A stretch of DNA of 64,000 bases from Rosettibacter firmus (lineage in GTDB: Bacteria; Bacteroidota; Ignavibacteria; Ignavibacteriales; Melioribacteraceae), in assembly GCF_036860695.1 (NCBI RefSeq), contig NZ_JAYKGJ010000005.1:88642-152641 (forward strand), written 5' to 3'. A program made the position numbers and the translations under genes. Below are positions 48,770 to 58,926 of the stretch, piece after piece; positions within the stretch are counted from its first letter, which is position 1; each line of letters starts with the position of its first letter. The notes beneath the pieces were generated by a model. That model did not search any database and was not told the DNA's origin. It saw nothing but the letters and a program-made list of their open reading frames with translations.

Positions 48770-50635
48770 ATGAAGAAGAAAAATTTTATTGGAATTATTT
48801 CTAATAGTAAAATTTATCTTTTATTCTTTTTAACATTTACCTGTATATTAAAGAATGAAACAATATCTCAACCTTCTGGAGGACCATACGGACCAATTTA
48901 TCAAGTTTACGATATACCTAAAGTTTCTGGAAAAATTTATTTTGTTTCACCAGATGGAATTCCTGAAAACTCTGGCGAATCAATTTCTGAACCTACTACA
49001 ATCGAAAAAGCAATCTCTAAAGCAAAAACAGGAGATGCTATAATTTTACGTGGTGGAGTTTATAGAACAGGGAATTTAGTTTTTAATCAGGGAATAATTA
49101 TTCAATCATATAAAGATGAACAACCAGTTTTCAAAGGGACTTATGTAGCAACTGATTGGAAAAGTCTTGGTAATGGATTATGGATAACTAAATGGGATCG
49201 TTTATTCCCATCAAAACCAGCAGATTGGTGGATGCGAGATAGAGAAGGTAAAAAAACTCCATTGCATAGATTTAATAATGATATGGTTTTTGTAAATGGA
49301 AAATTTTTACAATCAGCTGGCTGGGAAGGAGAAGTAGATGAAAATTCTTATTACATTGATTATGATAGAGGCGTTGTTTATATAGGAACTGATCCTACAA
49401 ATAAGCTGGTTGAAATTACAGCATTTGACGCTGCTTTAATAAGAACGACTAAAGAAGTAAACGGAATGAAACCAGATAAAAAAGGACCAAAAATAAAAGG
49501 AATAACATTTACTCAATATGCCTACAGAGCATTAGAAGTGGAAGGAACTGAACCCGAAGGTCCAGCAGACGAAAAAACATTTGGGAAAGATGTTGTGGGT
49601 ACATTAATTGAAAATTGTACAATAACATTTTGCTCACGAGTCGCAGGTTATATCCGTGGAGATAGCCTTGTTATAAGACATTGTAAAGTGAGTGATACAA
49701 GCACAGAAGGAATTTATATAATTAGTTCTAACGATGTTTTGCTTGAAAAAAACATTTTTACTCGAAATAATATTGAACGAATTACCGGTTACTATCCAGC
49801 TGCTGTAAAAATTTTTAATCAGTGCCATAGAGTAACATGTAATGATAATCTTGTAATTGATCTTCCATACTCAAATGGAATCTGGTATGATGTAGGAAAT
49901 GTTGATGGTGTTTTTATTAATAACTGGATTGAAAATGTTGGAAATAACAGAACAGAACTGAACATAAATCAACCATGGCCCAGTGATAACGGATTTTTCT
50001 TTGAAATTTCAAAAGGGGCAATTTGTGCTGGTAATGTATTTGTAAATTGTGACCATGGTATATGGGTATTAAATAGTTCTAATGTTAAAGTATATAATAA
50101 CACTTTTATAAATAGTACTGCATGTATTTCTCGAAATGCTCGTGTTGCAGCTGGAGATCATTTTGGTTGGCATGCTAGTACTGGTCCGGATATAGATAAA
50201 AGAGAAGGTCATGAATTTGTAAATAATTTATTATATGCAGATGCTGATTTTAAGAGACCTTTATTGTACGTATGGCAACCAGCACAATTATGTGATAAAC
50301 TAATTAAACCTCAATTAAATATACTTGATTATAATTATTATGTTCGTCAGTCAAATAATTATGATATTTTAATTCTCTGGAGTCCTTTTAAAAATGAAAA
50401 GTGTCAATCAAGTTTTAAAAATTTAGAAGATTTAAAAAATCTTTATCCTCAATTTGCTAAGAATAGTAAGTATTATGCAGATTATGATAAACCAATCTTT
50501 AAAAGTTTTGAATTACATGATTTTCATCTATTGAAGTCGTTTGCCGATTCTACATCAGGTTCAAAAGTTCCTGAATTTATGAAGAAGTTTATTAAAACGA
50601 AGAAAAGCTATATAGGTGCATATCCAGTTGATTAA
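48770..50635 (+). CDS. Secreted right-handed parallel beta-helix protein
   Basis: This is a 621-aa protein from the ATG at 48770 (Shine-Dalgarno GAGG); an upstream TTG frame would add 13 residues. The N-terminal signal sequence is hydrophobic (residues ~13-30, KIYLLFFLTFTCILK). The body has the DUF1565/pectate-lyase-type start (IYFVSPDGIPENSGESISEP) and repeated beta-helix turns around residues 260-490 such as VIRHCKVSDTSTEGIYIISSN and NVKVYNNTFINSTACISRN. Such proteins act on or bind polysaccharides. Catalytic residues of a specific lyase family could not be identified, and no T9SS tail is seen. Confidence 0.82.
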   Translation: MKKKNFIGIISNSKIYLLFFLTFTCILKNETISQPSGGPYGPIYQVYDIPKVSGKIYFVSPDGIPENSGESISEPTTIEKAISKAKTGDAIILRGGVYRTGNLVFNQGIIIQSYKDEQPVFKGTYVATDWKSLGNGLWITKWDRLFPSKPADWWMRDREGKKTPLHRFNNDMVFVNGKFLQSAGWEGEVDENSYYIDYDRGVVYIGTDPTNKLVEITAFDAALIRTTKEVNGMKPDKKGPKIKGITFTQYAYRALEVEGTEPEGPADEKTFGKDVVGTLIENCTITFCSRVAGYIRGDSLVIRHCKVSDTSTEGIYIISSNDVLLEKNIFTRNNIERITGYYPAAVKIFNQCHRVTCNDNLVIDLPYSNGIWYDVGNVDGVFINNWIENVGNNRTELNINQPWPSDNGFFFEISKGAICAGNVFVNCDHGIWVLNSSNVKVYNNTFINSTACISRNARVAAGDHFGWHASTGPDIDKREGHEFVNNLLYADADFKRPLLYVWQPAQLCDKLIKPQLNILDYNYYVRQSNNYDILILWSPFKNEKCQSSFKNLEDLKNLYPQFAKNSKYYADYDKPIFKSFELHDFHLLKSFADSTSGSKVPEFMKKFIKTKKSYIGAYPVD

Positions 50636-50661
50636 TAATTATACTCCGGTGAAATTTTCGC

Positions 50662-50694
50662 GGCTGCTAATAAATAATTGTAGCAGCCTTTTTG
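50662..50694 (+). terminator. Rho-independent terminator after the beta-helix gene
   Basis: GGCTGCTA (50662-50669) pairs with TAGCAGCC (50681-50688) around an 11-nt loop, followed by a T-rich run. It is 26 bp past the stop codon. Confidence 0.9.
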
Positions 50695-50801
50695 TATTAT
50701 AAAGACTGAATGGTATCTTTAGTTATAATAAGAGGGGAAAATTTAGCAGATAAGTTTATTCATATTAATGAATAATTATGCAAAAAATTTTAAAATAATA
50801 C

Positions 50802-50830
50802 TTGACATATTAAAATATATCCATTATAAT
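50802..50830 (+). promoter_or_regulatory. Consensus sigma-70-type promoter of the ilv-leu operon
   Basis: TTGACA (50802-50807) and TATAAT (50825-50830) are both perfect, with exactly 17 bp between. Transcription would start near 50837, about 280 bp before ilvD, leaving a long leader. Confidence 0.9.
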
Positions 50831-50836
50831 TGTATG

Positions 50837-51118
50837 TAAATTATGGTTGACAATTATAAACATATCGTTGCATATCAAAAAATTAATGGGCAGCAATTGC
50901 TCGTCGAAGTCAACCGAACAAAATTTCATATTAACACATCTTTAGATATTCACCTCATTGGGATTACTATTCTAATTATTAACCTAATTATAATTCTAGG
51001 CTAATAATTATAGTCAATCCCTAAGCCTATTAAAACATTTGACAATTAGAATTAGGGATTGACTAAATCCTTGAGGTATATCTAAAGATGAATAATTAAA
51101 AATAATTTATGAGGTCAT
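50837..51118 (+). promoter_or_regulatory. Structured mRNA leader of the branched-chain amino acid operon
   Basis: Several perfect stems can form. A: CATCTTTAGATAT plus ACCTCA (50937-50957) with TGAGGTATATCTAAAGATG (51072-51090), 19 bp with a 2-nt bulge. B, nested in A: TAGTCAATCCCTAA (51011-51024) with TTAGGGATTGACTA (51052-51065), 14 bp. C: TAATTATTA (50973-50981) with TAATAATTA (51002-51010). D, competing with C: ATTCTAATT (50969-50977) with AATTAGAAT (51044-51052). GGTTGAC/GTCAACC (50845-50851, 50909-50915) adds another. The Ile/Leu run of the leader peptide overlaps A, C and D. No U-run follows B, so control may be by RNA folding or translation rather than a simple intrinsic terminator. 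Confidence 0.75.
50843..51004 (+). CDS. Putative Ile/Leu-rich leader peptide
   Basis: This is a 53-codon frame beginning 13 bp after the -10 box. Its last third is dominated by branched-chain codons: HLIGITILIINLIIILG, with 8 Ile and 4 Leu in 17 residues, ending at TAA 51002. That is the pattern of amino acid attenuator leaders such as ilvL. It would be nearly leaderless (5'UTR of ~6 nt) and has no Shine-Dalgarno, and it is longer than known examples, so translation is inferred. Confidence 0.6.
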   Translation: MVDNYKHIVAYQKINGQQLLVEVNRTKFHINTSLDIHLIGITILIINLIIILG

Positions 51119-52801
51119 ATGCGATCTGATTTAATAAAAAAAGGTTTTGACAAAGCTCCTCATAGAAGTTTATTAAAAGCAACGGGAGTAATAAAATCAG
51201 ATGATGATTTCAAAAAGCCTTTTATAGGTATATGTAATTCATACATAGATTTAATACCCGGTCATGTTCACTTACAGGAGTTTGGGAAAGTAGTAAAAGA
51301 CGAAGTTCGAAAAGCTGGAGGAGTACCATTTGAGTTTAATACAATAGGTGTTGATGATGGAATTGCTATGGGGCATATAGGTATGAGATTTTCACTTGCA
51401 AGTAGAGAATTAATTGCCGATAGCGTAGAAACGGTGGTAGAAGCTCATCGTCTTGATGCAATAATATGCATACCAAATTGCGATAAAATTGTGCCTGGTA
51501 TGTTGATGGCTGCTGTAAGATTAAATATTCCCACAATTTTCATTTCTGGTGGACCAATGAAAGCAGGACATACACCTTCAGGTGAAGTTATTGATTTGAT
51601 ATCTGTCTTCGAAGGTGTGGGAAAATTCTCATCTGGCCAGATCGATGAAAAGAAATTGAAAGAACTCGAAGACTTTGGTTGTCCAACATGCGGTTCATGT
51701 GCTGGAATGTTTACAGCAAACTCTATGAATTGTTTAATGGAAGCGCTCGGTATTGCATTGCCAGGCAATGGAACAATTTTAGCAGTTGATCCTCGGCGGG
51801 AAGAACTTGCAAGACAGGCAGCAAGAAAAATAATGGAATTAATTCAACTCGATTTAAAACCACGCGATATTATTACACGTGAATCTATCCTGAATGCTTT
51901 CGCTCTTGATATGGCAATGGGAGGAAGTACCAATACTATTCTTCATACACTTGCAATTGCTAACGAAGCAGGAATTAATTTTGACTTGAATGAAATAAAT
52001 AAACTTTCACAAAAAGTTCCATATATCTGTAAAGTTTCACCGGCTACTAAAGATGTTCATATCGAAGATGTTGATAGAGCCGGTGGTATTTCAGCAATTT
52101 TAAATGAACTTTCTAAACTTGATGGAGTTTTAAATCTCTCTTTACCAACTGTTACAGGAAAAACACTTGGAGAAAATATTAAAAATGCAGAAGTAAAAGA
52201 TAGAAATGTTATTAGAAGTATAAATGAACCATTTAGAAAAACAGGTGGTCTTACAGTTTTGTTTGGAAACTTAGCACCAAAAGGTGCAATTGTTAAATCA
52301 GGTGCTGTTGATGAACATATGCTTGTCTTTAAAGGTCCAGCAATAGTTTTTAATTCGCAAGACGAAGCAATTGAAGGAATAAGAAATGGTAAAGTTAAAC
52401 CCGGTAATGTTGTTGTAATACGATATGAAGGACCGAAAGGTGGCCCGGGAATGCCGGAAATGCTTGCACCAACTAGCGAAATTATGGGAATGGGTTTGGG
52501 TGATAAAGTAGCATTGTTGACTGATGGTCGATTTTCTGGTGGAACAAGAGGAGCCTGTATTGGACATATATCTCCAGAAGCTGCAGAAAAAGGTCCAATA
52601 GCAGCAGTGGAAAATGGAGATATAATTTCAATTGATATACCTAATTATTCTCTTAACGTTGAATTAAGTGATGAAGAAATTCAAAATAGATTAAATAAAT
52701 TGCCAAAGTTCAAACCTAAGATTAATAAAGGTTATCTGGGTCGTTATTCAAGACTGGTTACTTCTGCACACACTGGTGCAATTTTAAGTTTACCTGATTA
52801 A
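51119..52801 (+). CDS. ilvD: Dihydroxy-acid dehydratase
   Basis: This is a 560-aa Fe-S dehydratase converting dihydroxy acids to the 2-keto acids of Val and Ile/Leu synthesis. Conserved Cys motifs are [31 protein letters not shown] and [19 protein letters not shown]. The C-terminus has [20 protein letters not shown]. The start follows GAGG and the string ATGAGGTCATATG, shared with the Trypco2-like gene start. It is first in an operon of nine genes. Confidence 0.98.
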   Translation: MRSDLIKKGFDKAPHRSLLKATGVIKSDDDFKKPFIGICNSYIDLIPGHVHLQEFGKVVKDEVRKAGGVPFEFNTIGVDDGIAMGHIGMRFSLASRELIADSVETVVEAHRLDAIICIPNCDKIVPGMLMAAVRLNIPTIFISGGPMKAGHTPSGEVIDLISVFEGVGKFSSGQIDEKKLKELEDFGCPTCGSCAGMFTANSMNCLMEALGIALPGNGTILAVDPRREELARQAARKIMELIQLDLKPRDIITRESILNAFALDMAMGGSTNTILHTLAIANEAGINFDLNEINKLSQKVPYICKVSPATKDVHIEDVDRAGGISAILNELSKLDGVLNLSLPTVTGKTLGENIKNAEVKDRNVIRSINEPFRKTGGLTVLFGNLAPKGAIVKSGAVDEHMLVFKGPAIVFNSQDEAIEGIRNGKVKPGNVVVIRYEGPKGGPGMPEMLAPTSEIMGMGLGDKVALLTDGRFSGGTRGACIGHISPEAAEKGPIAAVENGDIISIDIPNYSLNVELSDEEIQNRLNKLPKFKPKINKGYLGRYSRLVTSAHTGAILSLPD

Positions 52802-52823
52802 ATAAATAAATGGGGTTTTAATT

Positions 52824-54542
52824 ATGAATACTAGAAAAAAAACAATGACAGGGGCGGATATATTTTTCGAATGCCTCAAACGCGAAGGCGTTGAGTATAT
52901 ATTCGGTTATCCAGGTGGAGCTGTATTAAAAATCTACGAGAAACTTTATGATATAGATTTTCTTAAACATATACTTGTACGACACGAACAAGGTGCTACA
53001 CACATGGCAGAAGGCTATGCTAAAGCTACAGGTAAAGTTGGTGTAGTACTGGTTACCTCGGGACCTGGTGCTACTAATACTGTAACTGGTATTGCAGATG
53101 CCTATATGGACTCTGTCCCTCTGGTTGTTTTTACTGGTCAAGTACCAACTCATTTAATAGGAAATGATGCATTCCAGGAAGCAGATATATGTGGAATTAC
53201 CAGACCAATTACAAAACATAATTTCCTGGTTAGAGATATTTCAGAATTAGCAACCACAATTAAACAGGCTTTCTATATAGCATCTACTGGTAGACCAGGA
53301 CCAGTTGTTGTAGATTTACCTAAAAATGTTATTAATAGTATTACTGAATTTGATTATCCAGATAAAGTTGAACTTAGAGGTTATAAACCAAGAGTTTATG
53401 GCCATCAAAATCAAATTAAAAAAGCTGCTATGATGATTCAAAAATCTAAGAGACCTTTACTTTATGTAGGTGGTGGTGTAATTATGTCAGGCGGACATCG
53501 TGAATTATATCTCTTAGCTAAAGAAAATAATTTACCTGTTACAATGACACTTCAAGGATTAGGTGCTTTCCCGGGCAACGATAGACAATCACTTGGAATG
53601 CTTGGAATGCATGGCACTTACTGGGCTAATCAAGCTGTAAATAATTGTGATTTACTTATTTCTCTTGGGGCAAGATTTGATGATAGAGTAACTGGTAAAG
53701 TGGATACCTTCGCAAAAAATGCTTATAAAATTCATGTTGATATCGATCCAACATGTATTGATAAAAATGTAATTGTAGATTTACCAATTGTTGGTGATGT
53801 TAAACATGTAATGGCTGAACTTGCAGCAGAAATTTCTGAAAAACCCGATTTAACAGAATGGTGGGAACAAATCGAAGCATGGAAAGAAGAATGTCCACTG
53901 GAATATGATATGTCAGATGGTAGATTAAGAGCACAATATATAATTGAAAAACTTTCAGAACTTACAAATGGTGATGCAATTGTTGTTACAGATGTTGGTC
54001 AGCATCAAATGTGGGTTGCACAATATTATAAATTTAATCACCCCAGAACTCATATCACAAGTGGTGGTTTAGGAACAATGGGTTTTGCTCTTCCAGCTTC
54101 AATAGGTGTTGCATTTGCAGTGAAAGATAAACCAGTTTTGTGTATTACAGGGGACGGCGGTTTTCAAATGAATATGCAAGAACTTGCAACAGCTTCTTAT
54201 AATAAATTACCAATTAAAATATTCATAATAAATAATTCATTCCTTGGAATGGTTCGACAATGGCAGGAATTATTCCATGCAGAAAAATATAGCTTTACTG
54301 ATTTATCTGATAGTAATCCAGATTTTGTTAAGCTAGCAGAAGCTTTTGATATTAAAGCTTATTCTGTAAGTAATATTCAAGATGTAGAACCTGTACTGAA
54401 AGAAGCACTTGCTTATAACGAAGGACCAATACTTGTTGATTTCAAAGTTGTTAAAGAAGATATGGTTTTCCCGATTGTTCCTGCTGGTGCATCAATCAGC
54501 GATATGATAATTCGCAGACTAGATCCAAAGGAGATGATATAA
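52824..54542 (+). CDS. ilvB: Acetolactate synthase large subunit
   Basis: This is a 572-aa ThDP enzyme making acetolactate or acetohydroxybutyrate. It has GYPGGAVLKIYEKL with the catalytic-Glu region (HEQGATHMAEGYAKATGKVG), and the ThDP-binding motif GDGGFQMNMQELATA...NNSFLGMVRQWQELF. The FAD-binding middle is intact. It lies 22 bp after ilvD and 1 bp before the small subunit. Confidence 0.97.
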   Translation: MNTRKKTMTGADIFFECLKREGVEYIFGYPGGAVLKIYEKLYDIDFLKHILVRHEQGATHMAEGYAKATGKVGVVLVTSGPGATNTVTGIADAYMDSVPLVVFTGQVPTHLIGNDAFQEADICGITRPITKHNFLVRDISELATTIKQAFYIASTGRPGPVVVDLPKNVINSITEFDYPDKVELRGYKPRVYGHQNQIKKAAMMIQKSKRPLLYVGGGVIMSGGHRELYLLAKENNLPVTMTLQGLGAFPGNDRQSLGMLGMHGTYWANQAVNNCDLLISLGARFDDRVTGKVDTFAKNAYKIHVDIDPTCIDKNVIVDLPIVGDVKHVMAELAAEISEKPDLTEWWEQIEAWKEECPLEYDMSDGRLRAQYIIEKLSELTNGDAIVVTDVGQHQMWVAQYYKFNHPRTHITSGGLGTMGFALPASIGVAFAVKDKPVLCITGDGGFQMNMQELATASYNKLPIKIFIINNSFLGMVRQWQELFHAEKYSFTDLSDSNPDFVKLAEAFDIKAYSVSNIQDVEPVLKEALAYNEGPILVDFKVVKEDMVFPIVPAGASISDMIIRRLDPKEMI

Positions 54543-54543
54543 A

Positions 54544-55077
54544 ATGTTACACGTAATATCAGCATTAGTAGAAAATAAATTTGGTGCTTTCAATCGCGTT
54601 GTAACAATGTTTAGCGCCAAAGGCTATAATGTTCACTCAATTTCAATAGGCGAAACTGAAGACCCAACTATTTCAAGAATGACAATTGTTACAGAAGGCG
54701 AAGATAAGGTGATTGAACAAATTGTTAAACAATTAAACAGATTAATCGATACAATTAAAATCGTGGATTTGACATATCAACCAAAAGTTCAAAGAGAATT
54801 ACTGTTGATTACTGTTGGTTATCAGAAGGGGACAAGATCAGAAATAATTGATATCTGTGAAATATTTCGTGGTAATGTGGTTGATATAAATAATAAAACA
54901 TTAATGCTCGAAATAACCGGACCCCCCGAAAAGATCGACGCAGCAATTAATGTTCTCGAACCATATGGTATAAAAGAAATTGCAAGATCTGGTTTGGTTG
55001 CCTTAAGAAGAGGCGAGCAATCCAGAAAACTAAATAAATCTGAAACTGAAACTAACAAAGTTGGAGAATTAAAATGA
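54544..55077 (+). CDS. ilvN: Acetolactate synthase small (regulatory) subunit
   Basis: This is a 177-aa protein with an N-terminal ACT domain ([37 protein letters not shown]) and the C-terminal ALS_ss domain. It confers valine feedback inhibition and stimulates the large subunit. It overlaps ilvC by 4 bp (ATGA). Confidence 0.96.
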   Translation: MLHVISALVENKFGAFNRVVTMFSAKGYNVHSISIGETEDPTISRMTIVTEGEDKVIEQIVKQLNRLIDTIKIVDLTYQPKVQRELLLITVGYQKGTRSEIIDICEIFRGNVVDINNKTLMLEITGPPEKIDAAINVLEPYGIKEIARSGLVALRRGEQSRKLNKSETETNKVGELK

Positions 55078-56066
55078 AAATTTATTACGATGCAGATGCA
55101 GACTTAAATTTATTAAAAGAGAAAAAATTAACGGTAATTGGCTATGGTAGCCAGGGTCATGCTCATGCATTGAACTTAAAAGATAGTGGTTTGGATGTAG
55201 CAGTAGGTTTAAGAAAAACAAGTGCTCGCTGGAAAGAAGCAGAAGAAGCTGGATTAAAAGTTTTTACAGTTGAAGAAGCATCGGAATGGGGTGATGTTAT
55301 AATGATTCTTTTACCAGATCAGAATCATAAAGAAGTTTATGAAAATGAAATTAAACCGCATCTTAAAACAGGTAAAGCTTTAGCTTTTGCTCATGGTTTC
55401 AATATTTTTTATAAACAGGTAATTCCACCAAACGATGTTGATGTTATTATGATTGCTCCAAAAGGTCCCGGTCATCTGGTACGAAGAACATTTCAAAATG
55501 GAAGTGGTACACCATGCTTAATAGCAATTCATCAAGACTATACTGGAAAGGCTAAAGATATAGCACTTGCATGGGCTAAAGGTATTGGTGGAACACGCGC
55601 AGGTGTTATTGAAACTACATTTAAAGATGAAACAGAAACTGATTTATTTGGCGAACAGGCTGTGTTATGTGGTGGTTCTGCAGAATTGGTTAAAGCGGGT
55701 TTTGAAACTTTAGTGGAAGCAGGATATCCTCCTGAACTTGCTTACTTTGAATGCATGCATGAATTGAAATTAATTGTTGATCTTTATTACGAAGGTGGTT
55801 TAACAAGAATGAATTATTCAGTCAGTGATACAGCAGAATATGGTGGTATGACAAGAGGTCCAAAAGTTATAAATGCTGATACAAAAAAAGTAATGAAACA
55901 AATTCTTGAAGATATTCAAACAGGTAAATTTGCAGAAGAATGGATTAATGAAAATAAAAATGGGCAACCAGTACTTAAAAAACTAAGAGAAGAAAATAAG
56001 AATCACTTAATTGAAAAAGTTGGAGCTCAATTAAGAAGTATGATGAGCTGGTTGACAAATAAATAA
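55074..56066 (+). CDS. ilvC: Ketol-acid reductoisomerase
   Basis: This is a 330-aa class I enzyme (short form). The NAD(P) Rossmann motif is [19 protein letters not shown], and the cofactor-specificity loop is [11 protein letters not shown]. The knotted domain has the Mg-binding [12 protein letters not shown] and the C-terminal E-x-x-H-E region ([19 protein letters not shown]). It uses the acetolactate from IlvBN. Confidence 0.97.
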   Translation: MKIYYDADADLNLLKEKKLTVIGYGSQGHAHALNLKDSGLDVAVGLRKTSARWKEAEEAGLKVFTVEEASEWGDVIMILLPDQNHKEVYENEIKPHLKTGKALAFAHGFNIFYKQVIPPNDVDVIMIAPKGPGHLVRRTFQNGSGTPCLIAIHQDYTGKAKDIALAWAKGIGGTRAGVIETTFKDETETDLFGEQAVLCGGSAELVKAGFETLVEAGYPPELAYFECMHELKLIVDLYYEGGLTRMNYSVSDTAEYGGMTRGPKVINADTKKVMKQILEDIQTGKFAEEWINENKNGQPVLKKLREENKNHLIEKVGAQLRSMMSWLTNK

Positions 56067-56098
56067 AATTTTATGAATAAGAAATTTTGGAGTATAGA

Positions 56099-57193
56099 AT
56101 GTATAAAATTACTCTTTTACCCGGAGATGGAATTGGTCCCGAAGTTACATCCGCAGCAGTAAAAGTACTTAAATGTGTAGGCGAAAAATTTAATACAGAA
56201 TTTAATTTTAATACTGCTTTGATTGGCGGTGCTTCTTACGATAAATTTTCTACACCATTGACTGATGATGTGTTGAATGAATGTTATAGTTCTGATGTAG
56301 TATTTCTGGGTGCAGTTGGTGGTCCTAAATGGGAAAATCTTCCTCATCACCTAAAACCAGAAGCAGCTCTTCTGAAACTCAGAAAAGCATTGGGCTTATA
56401 TGCAAATCTTCGCCCAGCTAAAGTTTATACACCAATGCTTTCTTATTCATCTTTGAAAGAAGAAATTTTGAAAGATACTGATGTTATGATTGTAAGAGAA
56501 TTAACCGGTGGAATTTATTTTGGTAATCCTCGTGGCTATGATGAAGAAAAAGGTTTTAATACAATGATTTATACAAAAGATGAAGTCGAAAGAATTGCAA
56601 AAACAGCTTTTGAACTTGCAAAGGTTAGAAATAAAAAAGTTACATCTGTAGATAAAGCAAATGTTCTAGAAGTATCACAATTCTGGCGCAAAATTGTTAT
56701 TGATGTTCATAAAAATTATCCAGATATAGAGCTTAATCATATGTATGTTGATAATGCAGCAATGCAATTGGTGAGATATCCAAAACAATTTGATGTTATT
56801 CTTACATCAAATCTTTTTGGTGATATTCTCAGCGATATTGCTGCTATGATTACTGGTAGTCTTGGAATGCTTCCTTCAGCAAGTATTGGTTCTAAGTATG
56901 CTTTATATGAACCTGTTCATGGAAGCGCACCAGATATTGCAGGTAAAAATATTGCAAATCCAATTGCAGCAATTTCTTCTGCTGCTATGATGCTTAAGTA
57001 TTCTTTTCAAATGGATAAAGCAGCCGAGTTAATAGAAAATTCAATCGAAAATGTACTTTCAAAAGGATATAGAACAAAAGATATTTATAAAGAAGGAGAT
57101 AAACTTGTCTCTACGGATGAAATGACTGATAAAATAATTGAAGAATTTGAAAAACTTTTTACTAAGGAAGCAATAAATGTATTTACACTATAA
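56099..57193 (+). CDS. leuB: 3-isopropylmalate dehydrogenase
   Basis: This is a 364-aa NAD-dependent dehydrogenase from the ATG at 56099, preceded by GGAG; a TTG frame start at 56087 overlaps that ribosome site. Motifs are LLPGDGIGPEV, VRELTGGIYFGNPRGYDEE (substrate binding) and the nucleotide-binding EPVHGSAPDIAGKNIANPIA. A 140-bp gap, featureless to the eye, separates it from leuA. Confidence 0.96.
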   Translation: MYKITLLPGDGIGPEVTSAAVKVLKCVGEKFNTEFNFNTALIGGASYDKFSTPLTDDVLNECYSSDVVFLGAVGGPKWENLPHHLKPEAALLKLRKALGLYANLRPAKVYTPMLSYSSLKEEILKDTDVMIVRELTGGIYFGNPRGYDEEKGFNTMIYTKDEVERIAKTAFELAKVRNKKVTSVDKANVLEVSQFWRKIVIDVHKNYPDIELNHMYVDNAAMQLVRYPKQFDVILTSNLFGDILSDIAAMITGSLGMLPSASIGSKYALYEPVHGSAPDIAGKNIANPIAAISSAAMMLKYSFQMDKAAELIENSIENVLSKGYRTKDIYKEGDKLVSTDEMTDKIIEEFEKLFTKEAINVFTL

Positions 57194-57333
57194 TTTTTTA
57201 AGAAAAGATTTTGCTTCAAGAATATTTCACAATGTATTTTAATAAAAATTTTCAAACAGATAAGAATAAAGGAAGATTTATTATTGAATAGTCAGTTATT
57301 AATCAATAAGTATGGTAAACATAAGAGGTAAAT

Positions 57334-58914
57334 ATGGAACCAACAAGGATATTGATATTTGATACTACATTAAGAGATGGTGAACAATCACCTGGTGCTT
57401 CTTTAAATGTTCATGAAAAATTAGAGATAGCACATCAACTCGCAAAATTAAATGTTGATATAATAGAAGCAGGTTTTCCAATTTCTTCGCCCGCTCAATT
57501 TGAAGCAGTTAGAAGAATTGCTGAAGAAGTAAATTGTATAATAGCTGCTCTGGCAAGAGCAAACGAAAAAGATATCAAAGCAGCGGCAGATGCTCTATTA
57601 CCTGCGCCAAGAAAAAGAATTCATACATTCGCAAGTACATCAGATTATCATATATTAGGAAAATTTGGCCACGAAAAATATGGCCGAAGCCTCGAAGAAA
57701 AAAGAAAAACAATTTTAAAAATGTCAATTGATGCTGTTACTTATGCGAAAACATTTACAGATGATGTGGAATTTTCTGCAGAAGATGCTGGTAGAACAGA
57801 TATAGGCTATCTTTCAGAAGTAATAGAAGCAGCAATCGAAGCAGGTGCTACAACTGTTAATATCCCTGATACTACAGGTTATACTTTGCCATTTGAATTT
57901 GGAAATAAAATTGCTGAATTGAAAAAGAGAGTTAAAAATATAGATAAAGCAATTATAAGTGTACATTGCCACAACGATCTTGGACTTGCAGTTGCTAATT
58001 CATTATCGGCAATTCTTAATGGTGCACGTCAGGTTGAATGTACGATTAATGGAATTGGTGAGCGTGCTGGTAATGCTTCGCTCGAAGAGATTGTAATGAT
58101 TTTAAATGTGAGAAAAGATTTATTGAATTACTATACTAATATCAATACACGAGAAATTTATAATACAAGCAAAATGGTTTCTGCATTTACTGGACTCCTT
58201 GTTCAAAGAAATAAAGCAATTGTTGGAGAAAATGCATTTGCGCATGAATCAGGAATTCATCAAGACGGTGTTCTTAAAAACAGAGAAACATACGAAATTA
58301 TGACTCCTGAAAGTGTTGGAATTCCTAAAAATAAAATTGTTTTGGGGAGACATTCAGGAAGACATGGATTAAAAGTAAGATTGCAGGAATTAGGTTATAC
58401 TGTGAATGATGAGGAACTTCAAAAAGTTTATGATGCTTTTATTGAACTTGCAGATAAAAAGAAAGAAGTGTTTGATGATGACTTAAGAATGTTAATGGGA
58501 GATGAAATTCAGAAACGGGAAGAAATATATGAACTTGATTATTTACACGTGAATGCAGGAACAAATCTTGTCCCTAATGCAGTGGTTCGTATAAAAGTTG
58601 GTGATAAGATAATCGAAGAATCTGCTACAGGTGATGGTCCTGTTGATGCAGTGTTTAACTCAATCGAAAGAGCATTATCAATAAAATCTGAATTAGAATC
58701 TTATCAGGTTCGTTCAGTTACAGCTGGAAGAGAAGCAATGGGCGAAGTTATTGTTAGAATTAGAAGTGGTGGTAAGTCTTTTACAGGAAGAGGAATTTCA
58801 ACCGATATTATAGAAGCTAGTGCAAAATCTTATTTAAATGCACTCAACCAGAAAGAATTATACTTCAAAGAAGAACCATTAAATAAAAAGGAACAAATCT
58901 CAGAAGTAATTTAA
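57334..58914 (+). CDS. leuA: 2-isopropylmalate synthase
   Basis: This is a 526-aa enzyme. The N-terminal DRE-TIM barrel has DTTLRDGEQSPGASLNVHEK and metal ligands in SVHCHNDLGLAVANSL and GIGERAGNASLEEI. The C-terminal LeuA dimer/regulatory domain (~390-526) carries GDGPVDAVFNSIERAL, the region for leucine feedback. This is the bacterial LeuA1 long form. It commits 2-ketoisovalerate to leucine. Confidence 0.96.
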   Translation: MEPTRILIFDTTLRDGEQSPGASLNVHEKLEIAHQLAKLNVDIIEAGFPISSPAQFEAVRRIAEEVNCIIAALARANEKDIKAAADALLPAPRKRIHTFASTSDYHILGKFGHEKYGRSLEEKRKTILKMSIDAVTYAKTFTDDVEFSAEDAGRTDIGYLSEVIEAAIEAGATTVNIPDTTGYTLPFEFGNKIAELKKRVKNIDKAIISVHCHNDLGLAVANSLSAILNGARQVECTINGIGERAGNASLEEIVMILNVRKDLLNYYTNINTREIYNTSKMVSAFTGLLVQRNKAIVGENAFAHESGIHQDGVLKNRETYEIMTPESVGIPKNKIVLGRHSGRHGLKVRLQELGYTVNDEELQKVYDAFIELADKKKEVFDDDLRMLMGDEIQKREEIYELDYLHVNAGTNLVPNAVVRIKVGDKIIEESATGDGPVDAVFNSIERALSIKSELESYQVRSVTAGREAMGEVIVRIRSGGKSFTGRGISTDIIEASAKSYLNALNQKELYFKEEPLNKKEQISEVI

Positions 58915-58926
58915 AGGGAATTATAA

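Noticed and set aside
51011..51065. Classical intrinsic terminator in the ilv leader
   Set aside because: The 14-bp stem is strong, but it is followed by AAATCC rather than a U-run, so I list it as a regulatory stem instead.
50837..51118. T-box riboswitch for the ilv operon
   Set aside because: No T-box sequence (AGGGUGGNACCGCG-like) or specifier-loop arrangement is visible.
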